From: Vigna angularis
Lineage: Eukaryota > Streptophyta > Magnoliopsida > Fabales > Fabaceae
Length of the DNA stretch: 64,000 nt
Assembly: GCF_016808095.1 (NCBI RefSeq)
Contig: NC_068974.1
Location: forward strand, 39,346,590 to 39,410,589
Direction: 5' to 3'
Positions 14,301 to 28,350 of this stretch are shown here, one piece after another; positions within the stretch are counted from its first letter, which is position 1, and each line of letters begins with the position of its first letter. Both the position numbers and the translations under genes were made by a program. Below the pieces are notes generated by a model. The model was not told where the DNA came from. It did no database searches and saw nothing but the letters and a program-made list of their open reading frames with translations.

Positions 14301-15077
14301 TCGATGACTTAGGAGTGCCTTGTTTTTAATTCCTTTTTTTTATGTATGAATTCTATGGTACCAAAACTATACTCTCTTTGGGCCTGCTTGTGTAAGTTGC
14401 TGTCTGTCTCTAACCCCAGGCCTCCAGTTTTAACAATAGGAGTATGATAATATCATGACATTTAGTAACATCCTGTGATCCTGTAATATTTCAGCATTCT
14501 CAGCCTCCCTCGACTTGGGAGGTCTTAGACATTTATTGCATTTCCTCCCTTACAAATTATGTAATTGGTTAAATTTAGTTTCTTACAAATTTTAGCCAGT
14601 CTTATGTGACAGCATTTCCTTGTAGAAATGTCGTTCAAACTAATATTTCAAAACATGATAATAATGCTATAGTATTTTTAAACCGATGCCATATGTCGAG
14701 CAAAACTCTTAAAATACTTAGAAGTTGTCTAAGAATCCTCCCCCACCCCCTCCCTGGCTGTCAGTCCCTCATGGATTTACATGAAGTATTACAATTCAAA
14801 TGTCCTATAAAAGAGATATGTAATATCTAAATAACTATCATCTTCCATTTATACTTGGTATTCCGTGCAATATGTAACCAAGTAACATGTCATATCAAAA
14901 CAGACAGACACGAAGGGAGTTTAGAGTTGGTGGCTGTCGAGTGTGATTTATCTTATTCTGATATGATTGTTATTTGTGATAATCCAGGGTATAGTTTTGC
15001 TAATAATTTTGATATCGGGCCTTTGCTGCATGATGGGAATCGACACCCCAACAAGATTTGAGACGCCACAAGAGTAA
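11303..15077 (+). CDS. V-ATPase accessory subunit S1/VOA1-like type I membrane protein
   Basis: Eight exons: 11303-11412, 12160-12262, 12442-12501, 12641-12703, 13587-13787, 13876-13987, 14056-14264 and 14988-15077, giving 315 residues. The N-terminus (MVVPLLSVFILLAFIPNGLL, residues 1-20) is a clear signal peptide. A lumenal domain follows (FLWSSHYEL, then NYQVISPYDLAKSVI, then LALLFVGREL). The last exon encodes one membrane helix (GIVLLIILISGLCCMMGI, residues 287-304) and a short cytosolic tail ending in TPTRFETPQE. This layout matches plant proteins carrying the V-ATPase S1/VOA1 transmembrane domain, which are thought to help assemble or regulate the V-ATPase in endomembranes. That role is inferred from the family; plant members are little studied. 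The single membrane span and the signal peptide are seen directly. All splice sites are GT-AG and in phase. Confidence 0.78.
12772..13560. mobile_element. Possible MITE-like insertion in intron 4 of the VOA1-like gene
   Basis: Intron 4 (12704-13586) is far larger than introns 2-3 (179 and 139 bases). It begins with GGCTATGTTTGGATCAG, resembling the ends of several plant MITEs, then has GGAATGGAAT repeats. Near its other end the complementary pattern CATTCCATT occurs (13493-13502 and around 13540). The inverted pairing is imperfect and no target duplication was found. Confidence 0.3.
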
Positions 15078-15516
15078 TGATCCGTTTGTCGATGCTAGAA
15101 GTTGTTGTGATGCTTGGTCTACTGGATTAAAATATTACGTCGTATTATTTGCGATTTTTACGGAGGCTCTGATAAGTGCTTTGTAGTTGATGACTTATCT
15201 CTGGAACTTTTCATATTGAATTTTAAAATAATTTGTATCAGTATATAAAAATAAAACTTCAATGTTAGGTTTAATTTTGATCCCGTTACCACTAGTTGTA
15301 AAATTTGAAGAATTTTCAGATTATGTGATGTATTGTTTTTACTGAAAAGTTGATCCACAAATGAAGTTTAAAGTTGATATAAAGAATGTTTAGCAAATGG
15401 TAAAATCTTGAATTAAATGTTGGGATGAAAATTAAAGCAATTAGAAAGTAGACAAGTGCAAACGAAGGAATTCTGGGTAAGGATCCAGATCGAGAGAAGG
15501 TTATTAACAATTAACC

Positions 15517-15605
15517 TATATTATTAAGAAAGATATTTTAAGTTTAATTTAAATTTACAAAATCAGTTTACGTATTGATTTGTGTACTATAAATTTATCT
15601 TTTGA
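15517..15605 (-). repeat. Dispersed repeat family R2, degenerate copy
   Basis: Resembles, in reverse orientation, the R2 pattern (CTTATAAGCCGATTTTATAA-like) also seen near 24494, 22745, 28040, 30228 and 39551. The copy is diverged and the boundaries are approximate. Confidence 0.35.
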
Positions 15606-16617
15606 GAGAGTGTTTTATTTTGGAGGCTGATATTTGTATTCATAAAACTAAATATTTATAAGATTAGGATAAAAGTTCTTAATTAGTTTTAATATGTAAA
15701 GCAGATTTTAAATTTAATTAAATTTTATTAAATTGACTTGTAAATTTTTTTTATATTTATATTTAAATTGAATTATATAGTATAAATTTATTTTATCTCT
15801 ATTTATTTAAAATTTATTATATCCACTTTAGAAAAGAAAATGAGACAGATGTTAAAAGTTTTAAGAGATTTGTTTGCATGTGTTTTGTTTCCTACTTTTT
15901 GGTTGAAACAAATAAAATACTTTGTAACACGTGTTTTATAATTCATTCTGCCCTATCGGTGGTTATTGGTTCAATAAAGTTGCATATGTTTCTAATAACT
16001 ATTTCAATAAAAGTTTGTACATTTTCTATACTTGCACTTCAAATTACATTATGGCAATTTATTTCCTTTCAATGAACTTTCTTGTTACTTACTTAATCTC
16101 ATAAAATTAATCTCTTCAGTTGAATTAATTGTTGGGTTATGTTAATTCAAAGTATATTTGATATAAGTCTTCAAGTTGAAGTACAATTTGAAGCCACAAA
16201 AAAGCTTTCAAACAAAATATTACGATTTATAGCGAAATTGAGAAACTACATATTAAAAAGAGTTTTCGTGATGGATAAAATATTTAAGCTGAAAAAAAAG
16301 CTATGATTAAAAATTACTTTATTTATGTCTTCTAAATACCTATGAAAGTAGAGAAAAAAATTAAATTATATTATTATTTATGATTGGTTGAAAGTATAAA
16401 AGATCTGAAAAAGTATATGTACGTTTTAGACTACTTTTCAATTAACAGATTTTTGCATAAAGACTACTTTTTCAATTGACAAAAGAGACTTTTTGTCTGA
16501 AGTGAAAAGATTACCAAAAAGGGGTTTTTCTTTACCATCATACTTTAATAAAATATTAGTCTTCTAAAGGAACACTGCTCCTTATAATTAAGCTGCTCAT
16601 TACTAATTTTAGGGTGT

Positions 16618-16862
<245 letters not shown>

Positions 16863-17880
16863 TGAAGAATAATGTCTTAGAATGTTTGGATAAGGGACAT
16901 GAAATTTATATTTTTAAAATAGCATAACCTAGTGAAGGAATTAGATTTAGGTTGCTTTGCAAATATCTTAGTTATGGCAACGTGTCTATGAAGATACCAA
17001 GTCATAAAATAACATCTACCACCAAATAGAAGACAAAAGACTATAGAATTACAAGACATTGAATAGTTATCTGTAAATAAATTTGTTTAAAGTCGAAATA
17101 TAAATATTCAAAAAAATAAAAACAAATTATATGAGCTTGAGATTTTACCTTAACATGCAATATAAAATAAACTCAGCAGTTCAAAATTTAGAAATACTTT
17201 GCATGTCTGTTGGATCTATTTTTCCAATTTATTTTTCGGATAGATTTAGAAAAAAATTATTTATAATTAATTTATCAATAGAAAATTAAACACCTTTTTT
17301 TATTGCATCTAGTAAAATTTTATAGGAACGCATTCATTAGGAGTAGACTGAGTTAATTATAGAAATCAAATTTATAATTTTAGTAATTAGTTGAAAATTA
17401 TTTTGTATGCACTCTTAATAATTTAAGAAATTGAAATTTTATATTTATATATACTCTTAATATTTTTTATATTTTAAATTAATTAAATCATTTTATATAA
17501 ATTTCAATTAACTATCATACAAATAAACCATATGTCAGATTTCACAAGTTCAGATAATAACATAACCATTATCCATTAGCAAAATTTTCAAAATTATCCT
17601 TTCACAATTCCGAGAATCAGACAACCCCACATATAATATGTAACTAGAAGATAGTAAGTTTATTTTTAAGTAAATGAAATAATGTAATTTTTTTCCGTTT
17701 CAATAAAATATTTATAACTTTTTTTACTATTTTCATTTTATATCACAATATATATAGTCTTTGGTACTTAATACAAATATAAAAGGTAAAAAAGAAGAAG
17801 TAATTTAATGTTAAATTAAAAAAATAAATAGAAATTATTTTTAAAAAATAATATTATTAAAAAATGAATAATGGTAACGT

Positions 17881-18040
17881 GACGTATATCTATATTCATT
17901 TAATATACTTAACAAAAATAAAATAGTTATAGAAAAAAGTGAATTTTTGTAATTTAAAAAAATAAAAAAGAATAATATCAAATAAAATGAAAAAAATTAT
18001 GTATGTTAAAATATCATTTTTCTTATAAATTTTAGAAGGA
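17881..18040. repeat. Dispersed repeat family R3, copy 1
   Basis: Shares an ordered set of words with 27001-27145 and 29744-29918: TATTCATTTAATATA, then an AAAATAAAATA(A/G)TTATA-like block, then AATAATATCAAATAAA, then a CATTTTTCTTAT-like end. AT-richness alone would not keep this order. The element class is unknown. Confidence 0.5.
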
Positions 18041-18414
18041 CGGAGTATTATAAAGAAGTTTATGAAAAGATGTAACTAAAAGTTAAAGGGATGTTGAAAC
18101 TGACAGCAGCATTCATGGTGGTGCCATGAGAAAGCATGGTATACATGTAGGCAGCTGTAACTCTCACATTAATTTCCCTTACTTGCCACCTGTGTGCCTC
18201 TGATCTGTGCATCTTCAATCCAATCAATAACTTCTTCTTCCTTTCTCTCTCTCACAGCATTAATGGTTAGTTGTTTGGTATTTGTTGCCAATCAATCTAT
18301 CTGTGTTTTCTTTTTCTTCCTATAACACCTATCTATCTATCTTCCTTAACTTCATTTTATGTGAAGTTCCAATCTTTTTAGGTCAAACTTCCATATCTGT
18401 AGCTGCATATCACC

Positions 18415-19859
18415 ATGGAGATTGAGGCAGCAGCAGCAGCCACCGACCGGAACAAAGGCTTCAACTGGGGTGCTGCTGCTACTGAAACTCAGAGGGATCT
18501 CCCATACACGGGCTTTGACAGAGGAAGCTTCTTGGCTTGGCAAGATCTCAGAGTTGTGCTTCCAAACTTTGGAAAAGGACCCACCAAGAGATTGCTCAAT
18601 GGCCTCAATGGCTATGCTGAGCCTGGCCGAATCATGGCCATCATGGGTCCTTCTGGCTCTGGAAAATCTACCCTTCTTGATGCACTTGCAGGTACTTTTA
18701 TATATATATATATATATATACACCAATTACTACATCATGTAGAAGTTTAAAGTTTCATTTAAACATCTAATAGTTTGACTTGGCATTGAAACAATATCCA
18801 TATCTCATGTCACACCCTTTTCTTGTGCTAACATCATGTGTTCAAGTGCATAGTTCACCTTCACTGTTTCTCAAAAACAAAGTTATCTTTTTGAGGAAAA
18901 GAAAGACCTTTAGTTTCTGTCTACTCACTGCTTCTGGTGTGCAAATTCTTTTAATCAAATGGGGTAGCTCGATATTGGGACTTACATCTTTCCATATTGA
19001 GATTCACTTTTGGTTGAATTTGCTAAGTTGAATTTTTGTTTCGTGACTTAAAAATCTTGTGGCAAGATGGGCCATTGTTTTTAATGGTTTGGTCGGTGGT
19101 GGGGTACGCTGTTATCTCCAACTAATTTCCTGTGAAGAAATCTCAAGTATTGCTGTTCTTATACTGATATTTAAATAATCATGTTTGCTGTTCAAATAAT
19201 GACAAAGAAAAGAGAAACTTTGAAGGTTCTTGTTTTGACAGAATGATGGAAAAGTCTTTCAATCATAGCAGCTTCGTGGGGTTTATTATTTAATTCTTCA
19301 TTCATTAAGTTTGGAACTTTGTGATAGTTGACACTGAAAAGGACAATAGTTGATGGCTCCCTATCCATTATGGTAGGCGAGTCTTCAATTTTGGTGGTTG
19401 GAAGGATGAGATTGAAATTGCATATTAAAGAGTATAACCACCACTATAAGTCTATAACCTACCTCACTGATTTTGAAGGCTTATTTAAAGAATATGACAC
19501 TCTAGTTTGGTTATGATATAGTATGCCACATGAAAAAACTTTCACTAAAAGAGGAAAAGTAGATGATTATACCACTTTAGCAATTACAAACTTCCATGTA
19601 TAAATTAACGTAACACAGTTTTAGCCCTGTGGCCCATGCTGGGACAACTGGGTAGAAAGTTTTCTGTTCATTGCATGCTTTTTCTACTGTCTTTTTCACT
19701 TCTTAGCAATGAGAATGGGTCTCAGTTTTCGTCTCTCTGCATTTCTTCGAACATTCATAAGCCTTAATTCGATGAGCTCAAAACTTACCCATGAAATTAA
19801 TTATTGGTTTCCTATAATTTACTGATTAAAATATAAGTTGGTTTGATTAATTTAACTTC

Positions 19860-19932
<73 letters not shown>

Positions 19933-22817
19933 AGTAGTAACTATAAAAATGTCATTTCTAATATTTTATTAACAAAATATCATAAATAAGAATCATAATA
20001 TATAATATATACTATATGTTAAAATTTTACGTTATCAAATAGTCTGATGACTTCTAGGTTAATTATTACAAAAAAATGTTTTTTTAATAATTTTTTTTGC
20101 AATTGTTTTACAACCGGTAATTCATGATTGATTTATTTTAAATATATGGATGAATAAAATTGTTTATTATAAAAAAATTGTTAAAATTATTAATATATAA
20201 ATGGTCCTTATTATAAATATCAATAAAGTACTGTTTGTATGTATATGTAATAATAGTAATAAATAACAATTTTTTTATGAGATGATAAGATAACGTATTT
20301 TATATACTTATTTTTATATTTATGCAAAATTTCATCCTCTACAAAATAAAATCAAACAACTTTTAATTAAGAAAAAACATTAATTGTATTTTTTTTTTCT
20401 TTAAAAGGAAGACGTGTATTTTTTGTTGTAGTCTGATAAAATCCTGAAAATAATAAAATTAATAGTATTATACTTCCGCTGTTATGATGTACAATACCTT
20501 CACGTATTTATATGTAATATCAGTAAAGTATTTAATATATAAAATAATAATACTTTTATGATAATAATAATTTATATTTTTTCATTTTGATAATATTTAA
20601 TATATTTGATTTAATTTTAATTTACACAATAACAATCATATTTATTATATTTTTAAGTATTTTTATATATTTTTTAATCTACATATATTATATATTGTAT
20701 CACATTATTTTCAAAATAACTTATCGGTGGTATCGGTGTATTAGATACATGAGCTTGTATCCATGCATCATACTCAGTTTCTTCCAGATCAGTTAACAAA
20801 TTATTTCTGGATACAGTCATCCCTTAGAGAAAACTGATGAATTTTGGATTAATTTTTGGGTCAAGAAGCTATAGTTGTACTATGTCATGCCATGTGCTTC
20901 TTAATTTTTCAGTATTGTTTATAATTAATGTCTTGATGTGGTTGCAGGTAGACTCTCAAAAAATGTGGTTATGACAGGAAATGTTCTTCTAAATGGGAAG
21001 AAAAAAAGCCTAGGTTACGGCGGTGTTGTAAGTAAACTAGCACTTTTACTTAATACTGATATTCTGTGGAGAGATCAGATAGAAACATACACTCTCTAAC
21101 CCATTATTCTCAGTACATTACAAAATTATAAGAAGTGAAACTCACATTGTTTTATGTTTTCTTAACGTTTGAAAACGTATTTATATTAACGATACTATGA
21201 GACACTTTTACAATGATCATAAAAGTGTAACATTTGTATTTTTTAAAAAAGAAGAAAGTAAAAAATATAGTGTATGAATGTAAAAAGTTTATGTGTGTGA
21301 GAGAATATTTTTCTTTATATTATTGTCTCATTCATTTATCATTGGAATTTGTTGCAACATATAAATGCTTAACTGAGATTGTTTTTAGCAACAACCTTGT
21401 TATACTAAAAAATGTTAAACTGCATAAAAGAAAACACTGGTGTTATATAATTCGCAGGAAAAAAAAAATAATACTTATTCACAGTATACTTTTTCTCTTC
21501 TTTCTATCTTTCTCTGTCATATGATTCACTTGTTATCTAAAACTATTAATATTTCTCCTGATATTGTTGCTTAGCTGATAATGTATTATATTATCTCCTG
21601 GTTTCGACAAAAAAGTTAATTCTGCATGGACATGTATGTTTTTGTAATGTGTGGTAATTCTGCATAGAAATGCATGTTTTTGTAATGATTTTTTGTGGTT
21701 GAAATTTGTTCAGGCGTACGTAACTCAAGAGGATGTGCTTCTGGGAACTCTTACTGTGAAGGAAACTGTATCCTACTCGGCCCATCTACGTCTTCCAACA
21801 TCAATGAGCAAAGAAGAAGTTAACAGCTTGGTGGATGGAACAATCATAGAAATGGGTCTCCAAGATTGTGCTGATAGGTTGATTGGTAACTGGCACTTGA
21901 GAGGTATAAGTGGAGGGGAGAAGAAGAGGCTTAGCATTGCACTTGAGATCCTTACAATGCCTCGTTTACTGTTCCTTGATGAACCCACCAGTGGCCTTGA
22001 CAGTGCCTCTGCATTTTTTGTCGTTCAAACTCTCAGAAATGTTGCTCGTGATGGAAGAACTGTTATCTCTTCCATTCACCAGCCCAGCAGTGAAGTCTTT
22101 ACACTCTTTGATGACCTTTTCTTGCTATCTGGCGGTGAAACAGTTTATTTTGGAGAAGCAAAATCTGCAATTGAGGTACACTTTTGCTGTTATCATATAT
22201 ATTTCATCAAACTTCAGTATCTAAAATTTTCTTTCTTCAATGATGTAAAATGGTTATTTCACAGTTTATTCATCCCTTTTGATTATGATTAATTGATTTC
22301 ATGTTTGTTTTAAGCACCAAAATATGGTCACAATTTGGTCTCTATTTGGTTACTTCAATATTTTGAGGTCTGAAACTAAGCTGCAATGCCTTTTGTTTTT
22401 CAATTTCTCTTGCAGTTTTTTGCTGAAGCTGGTTTCCCTTGTCCACGTAAAAGAAATCCTTCTGATCACTTCCTACGATGCATCAATTCTGATTTCGACA
22501 TTGTTACAGCTACGTTGAAGGGATCTCAGAGAATTCATGTATGTTTTGGTTACTACTTCTAATAAAATATGCCGTGGTTTATATTTTAGTACTTATCCGC
22601 CCGAAACTACATTTTTGTCTCTGATGGTCGACAGATTTCAAGTATGGAAATTGTTGAAAGTAGTGAAAATTAGGGTTAGGGCAAATTCCCTTCCATAGAA
22701 AATAATACACATATTGCTAAGAAATGGACTTTAAGTCTAAGTTTCTGATACCATGTTAAAGAGTGAATTTAAATCTAATTCAATTCTATAAAATGAGCTT
22801 GTAATGTGAAGTTTACA

Positions 22818-22916
<99 letters not shown>

Positions 22917-25112
22917 TTGATCTTACTTTTAGTTGAAACTTCTTTGTAATGAATAATAAGAAAGGAAAATATAGAACAAACCCAAATATATAGGATATTA
23001 TAACTAACAATATCTAACAGACACATAGATGTTTCATAAAAATTTGAGCTTGAAGTTTTAGTTTTAATGGCTATACTAATGCATGGAGTTGCTCTCTCTA
23101 TTTTCCCCTTATCAGGATGTTCCAAACTCAGCTGATCCTTTCATGAATTTGGCTACAGCAGAGATTAAGTCAATGCTAGTTGAGAAATATAGGCGTTCGG
23201 CATATGCCAGAAGGGCAAAGACCAGAATTCAAGAACTATCTACAGACGTATGCCTTTTCAAACACACTTAATCAGTTCAAAACTGAAATTCATAGGGCAC
23301 TGTGTTGTCTTAACAGAAAAGCAAAATATAGTGTATAATACTTGATAGCATTATCATAAAATATTGATTGTGTTACAGGAAGGGCTTCAACCTCAGACAC
23401 AAAATGGAAGTCAAGCTAGTTGGTGGAAGCAACTCTCAACTTTGACAAAGAGATCATTTGTGAACATGTGCAGAGATGTGGGGTACTACTGGTTGAGGAT
23501 CATAATTTACATCATTGTGTCCATATGTGTGGGAACAGTTTATTTTGACATTGGCTACAGCTACACTTCCATTCTGGCCCGTGGTGCCTGTGGTGCATTC
23601 ATATCAGGATTTATGACATTCATGTCAATTGGGGGCTTTCCATCATTCATTGAAGAAATGAAGGTAATCTAAAAGGTTTTGTATGAGTGTGTTGTTTTCA
23701 AACTTTTATAGACTTAGCTTCCACATTGGTAAGATATTGTCTATTCTGAACCAAGTCTTCACGAATTTGTTTTTGATATAACTCCAAAAGAACCTCTTCC
23801 CAAAGGAGGTATTTTATGTGTATATAAAAACTTATGTTCATTTTTTATTTTATCTAATGTGAGATTTTGTTTATATCATAACAACAATGAGGTTTTGAAT
23901 TAATTTGTTTACATGAAACAGGTGTTTTATCGAGAAAGGCTCAATGGATACTATGGAGTTGCAGCATATATTTTAGCCAATTTCCTTTCTTCTTTCCCAT
24001 TCTTGGTTGCTATTGCTCTTACTTCTAGCACCATCACCTATAACATGGTGAAATTCAGGCCAGGGATAAGTCACTTTGTGTTCTTCACCTTCAACATCTA
24101 CAGCTGCATCTCAGTAATAGAGAGCCTCATGATGGTTGTGGCTTCACTTGTTCCAAATTTCCTCATGGGAATAATTACAGGAGCTGGAATAATAGTAAGA
24201 TCAATTAATCAAACACTCACCCTTTTAATTCAAAGGAGATCAATTTGTTCTTGAAAAATGAGGCAGCTGTGTTAACTAGTAATTAACTTTGAATCATTTG
24301 CAGGGAATCATGATGATGACCTCAGGATTCTTCAGGTTGCTGTCTGATCTTCCAAAACCAGTTTGGCGCTACCCAATTTCATATATCAGCTATGGTTCAT
24401 GGGCAATTCAGGTAACTTAATTAATTTCTTGGTAAAATCTTAATTGTGTCTTCCATTTGTCTAATCTGAACTGTGTCTAAGTATACATTGAAGGATAATT
24501 TACACTCACTCCAGTTTATAAGCCGATTTTATAAGATTAAATTAGATTTAAAGTCCACTTTTTAACCATATATGTAGGATTTATAGTGCTGAATCACGTT
24601 AAATTCATTTAAAAACGATTATATTTCTAGGAGATTTTCGATCAAATGTATGATTAAGATATTTCTTTGGATCAATGAGAAGAAGTAATATATAATGTTA
24701 ACTTCATTCTTAACATTAAAAAATCATTGATTTGATTGATTGAAACACAATGTAGGGTGCATACAAGAATGACTTGCTTGGGCTTGAGTTTGAGCCTCTG
24801 ATACCTGGTGACAAAAAACTGACTGGAGAATACGTGATCACACACATGTTAGGCATTGAATTAAACCATTCAAAGTGGTGGGATTTGGCAGCTCTATTTG
24901 TGATTCTGTTGGCTTACAGACTTCTGTTCTTCACTGTTCTGAAATTCAAGGAGAGAGCATCACCACTGTTTCAAACACTTTATGCCAAGAGAACAATCCA
25001 ACAGCTTGAAAAGAGACCCTCTTTCAGGAAGATGCCATCTTTCCCTTCTCAGAGGCATCAACCCCTCCATTCACTTTCTTCTCAAGATGGTCTTGATTCT
25101 CCACTCAACTAA
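18415..25112 (+). CDS. ABCG15-like: ABC transporter G family half-transporter, gene A (ABCG12/13/15 clade)
   Basis: A plasma-membrane half-transporter that must dimerise. Clade members in Arabidopsis export wax or lipid precursors. Nine exons: 18415-18691, 20948-21027, 21714-22175, 22416-22538, 23116-23247, 23379-23663, 23922-24194, 24304-24411 and 24756-25112, giving 698 residues. The nucleotide-binding domain comes first: Walker [10 protein letters not shown] (78-86), Q-loop Q124, signature ISGGE (184-188), Walker B LLFLDEP (204-210) and switch H241. Six membrane helices follow at roughly 394-414, 427-445, 465-485, 503-525, 530-555 and 622-642. The tail is basic ([16 protein letters not shown]). 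The N-terminus has a short alanine run encoded by GCA repeats. Intron 1 is 2.26 kb and starts with an AT tract 8 bases after the donor. This is the most divergent member of the array. All key residues are intact. Substrate is not readable from sequence. Confidence 0.93.
18700..18720. repeat. Short (AT)n tract beside the exon 1 donor of gene A
   Basis: About ten AT units begin eight bases after the splice donor at 18692. Confidence 0.85.
19861..19933. repeat. Interrupted (AT)n tract, gene A intron 1
   Basis: AT/TA dinucleotides with a few TTA interruptions, inside the 2.26 kb first intron. Confidence 0.85.
22821..22913. repeat. (AT)n microsatellite, gene A intron 4
   Basis: About 46 perfect AT units. 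An R2-like sequence in reverse orientation (about 22745-22810) lies immediately before it. Confidence 0.93.
23721..23890 (+). repeat. Dispersed repeat family R1, copy in gene A intron 6
   Basis: Begins CCACATTGGTAAGATATTGT, continues with ACTCCAAAAG, TTATGTGTATATAAA and GATTTTGTTT-like words, and ends near AACAACAATGAG. The same order of words occurs at 28171-28350 and 40089-40230. The layout, with a CCACATTGG-type start and an ATGTGGGAC-type end, resembles LTR-derived or TRIM-like repeats of plants, but that class is an inference. Confidence 0.55.
24494..24575 (+). repeat. Dispersed repeat family R2, copy in gene A intron 8
   Basis: Contains CACTCACTCC, TATAAGCCGATTTTATAAG and TTAAAGTCCACTTTTT, a pattern shared with 39551-39672. 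Probably a decayed LTR-derived fragment common in legumes (from memory). Confidence 0.45.
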
Positions 25113-27000
25113 AATCCATCACCAACAAATAAAACTACTGCATCTGGGTTTTCCAATTATTTTGCTTCATTAACATACAAAATTGTACTTGTTATCTGTT
25201 ATAATCAGCATATGTATAGGGAAAAATGTTTCACAATCGTTTAAGCTACAAAACAGACAAATGGGACATGGCTAAGTCCTTCAATTACTTTTTTTTTTGT
25301 TACTTTCATTTAAAATCTCTAAATTGGGATATATATAATTACTTTGTACAAAATGCAGTGCAGGTATCTGCAGATCATGGACATTTTTCAGGTTTAAACT
25401 TTGGTTAGATGAATACCTGCATGAACGAAGCCCAGATCCCTGAACGTATTTTCTATCAATACTAGATCAACAAACAAACTGTTAATCACGATAATTGAGA
25501 ATATATTAAAAAAGAAAACTCTATACCAGTCAAGTATATAAAACTTGATTAATTAATTAAGTGGCTTAAATTGAAAGAGTGATTATACACCCTTGATTCC
25601 AACATGCTTAGAACTAGTTGCATGTGTAAAAGAAAGCTGTTATCCCTTCACTGTGGATATATTGAGATACAATTGCAGGACATATATATATATATACACA
25701 CGTGTGTGTGTGAACATGAATATGATATATAAAAGAACAATGAATTACTAAAAGAAGATAGAAAAACTTAAAAGATGGAAGCATTTCAATAAGTTATAGA
25801 AAAACTTGAGATAAGGGAAAAAAATCAAAAACATTTTACATAACTAGAAAACTTAGAATATTTTACGTATGTTTTAGTTATAATTTTCTAAAATAATTAT
25901 GTAATTGAGATGAGTTTTTATAAATATCATGTGTATTATAATTTGATGTAAAAGATCATTTAAAACAACTAAGACAGCTACAAAATATATTATTTTTCAT
26001 TACCATTTTCACATTTTATTATTTCCATATTTTTTCTATTCAGATAATTTTTTCTTTCACAACTTAATATTATCATGATTTATAATAATTGAAAATTTAT
26101 TTAAAATTTAAATGTGTTTTTCAATAATTCCTTCCTCTACTAAATTTTGATATATTTTAATATAAAAAATTTTAACACTAGTGTGAACTTGGATTGAGTC
26201 GTGGGGTGTAAGTTGTGGGGTGAATTAGGTTTAAAAATCACTTTCTAGTTGACGTGAGTTGAATTAGGATTAAAAACTCACAACCCACCACTTTCCTTTG
26301 TCAACCTAACTCACCTACTTATATACTTTAGGTCTTATTTTTAGTCGATGTAAGATTTTCAATACATCTATTCACGCTGAGGTATATGCATCTCGAGTGT
26401 GACCGACTTGTAAAATGAGATCTACACTCGTTTATATAGTTTAAATTGATCTTATCTCAACGTGAAAGTTCTACCAGAAAATGCACACAAGTATACATAT
26501 ACAGGGCAAGATATTAGATGGCAAGACAAGTCTCGTTCCTTTGTCGAGTGCTTCTTCCAGTGTTGTGAACTGTGATAATGAGTCTGCAGTTGCAATTCTG
26601 GTGTAACAAGGTTGCACAGTGTTTTGATTTGAAGTAACTTACAGCCAAAGTTGCTCCACATGTTCCACCGTAAGTTTAGCTCATTAATTCTTCAATTTCA
26701 TACTGTTCTCGGCAGAGATTTTTATACGTACCAATACAACCCTCATCACATGCACATCCAATCTATATAGTTCATGCAATGAATTACAATAAATTTCCTT
26801 GAAAATTTTTCATAAAAATTTAGTCAGACATTGTTATAATGACTTGGTCAGAGAGGGTGGGAAAATATATGGATTTAGTTTTCCCCTAACATGACTAGCA
26901 TTCTCTATAAAATGAATGATTTATTTATAAAAGTGTGATATTTTCGTGATAAAATAGTTTCATTATTATCTTAAAATGAGTTTTTCTTTTAATAAAATGA

Positions 27001-27145
27001 CACATATTTATATTCATTTAATATATACTACAAAAATAAAATAATTATAAAAAAATATTTTTTTATAGTTTTGATAAAAAAAAATAATATCAAATAAATA
27101 TAAAAATATATATGTGTGTGTGAAATTATCGTTTCTTTTTTTTCA
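27001..27145. repeat. Dispersed repeat family R3, copy 2
   Basis: Same ordered words as 17881-18040, including TATTCATTTAATATA, AAAATAAAATAATTATAAA and AATAATATCAAATAAA. Confidence 0.5.
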
Positions 27146-28039
27146 AAAAGACATATATGTATTTCTATTTTTTATTATTAGTTTCACTTGCTACCTTTTT
27201 TATTAAAAGTAATCTAAAATAAATTATCCAAAAAAAAGAAGAGAAAGGGAAGGGAGAGAGGACAAAGAGAATATTAATAACTTTTTAAAAATATTCTTTC
27301 TCTTAAATGGTTTTAAGAAGAAGAAAAAATATTACCTTTTATAAAAATTAAGACGAAATATTTTTTTAAATAAAGTTTTTGGATGCCTTTATAATAAAAT
27401 TATCCTCTTATTATCGATTAGTAAATCTCAAATAATAAAATACTACAATACCAAACAACATACATTCTAATCCGTATACATGTTAAAATTTTATATAAAA
27501 GATAGTTATCTTGCATTTATATAGAATAAGGAAAACGTTCCTTCATATGTAGTATAGTTTAATTTTTAATCTAATTATGATTTGAGAGATAAATGATTTA
27601 TATTAAATCTTGTTGGATCCATATACCAACTAGATATTTAATTAAATTAAAGTAATATATATTCTTCTCTTTAAATAGTTAATTTTTTGAGGAAGAACAT
27701 ATTTGGTTATTTATGAAATTAAGCATGAGAAAGATGCAAGAAGCATAGCTAGTAGTAATGTATTGGTGTTTTTTCACCTCAGTAAAAGGAGAAGGATGAA
27801 CAAGATGAAATATTTGATTGATCTGAGGATTTAATTGGCAGTTGGGGTTTGGTACCCCGTGCCTAGGAATAGTAAATAGCTACTAATATGATACCCACCT
27901 ACCAAAATACTATCATTTTCTTGTCTCCTTAATCATAAATACGAGACAATTATGTATTTTTAATTTAAAATTTCAAGATAATAAACTTAGGAATCTCTTC
28001 TTAATTTTAAGAATATTTTAGGAAAACAAATTATTATTA

Positions 28040-28115
28040 AGAAGTGAATTTTAAGTTTAATTTAATTTTATACAATTGATTTGTTGGTAAAAGATATAAA
28101 TTTATCTTATTTCAG
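28040..28115 (-). repeat. Dispersed repeat family R2, degenerate copy
   Basis: Contains AAGTGAATTTTAAGTTTAAT and ATACAATTGATTTGT-like words, the reverse-orientation version of the R2 pattern. It lies directly beside an R1 copy. Confidence 0.35.
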
Positions 28116-28170
28116 TCCATATAAAATCTTTAAAATAGGATGTGAAATTAAACATTATTTCGTCAACACA

Positions 28171-28350
28171 CATAAATCTTTCTACTGGTAAGATATTATC
28201 TGCTTTGGATCAAATCTTCGCAAATTTGTTTTGGTACCACTCCAAAATGACTCTTACCAGTAAAAATATATTATGTGTATATAAACACATGTTCATTTCT
28301 TATTTTATTCGATGTGAAACTTTGTTTCTAGCCACTGTAACAAACAATAA
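28171..28350 (+). repeat. Dispersed repeat family R1, intergenic copy
   Basis: Shares GGTAAGATATT, TTTGGTACCACTCCAAAA, CTCTTACCA, TTATGTGTATATAAA and CATGTTCATTTCTTATTTTA with the copies in gene A intron 6 and near 40.1 kb. Confidence 0.55.
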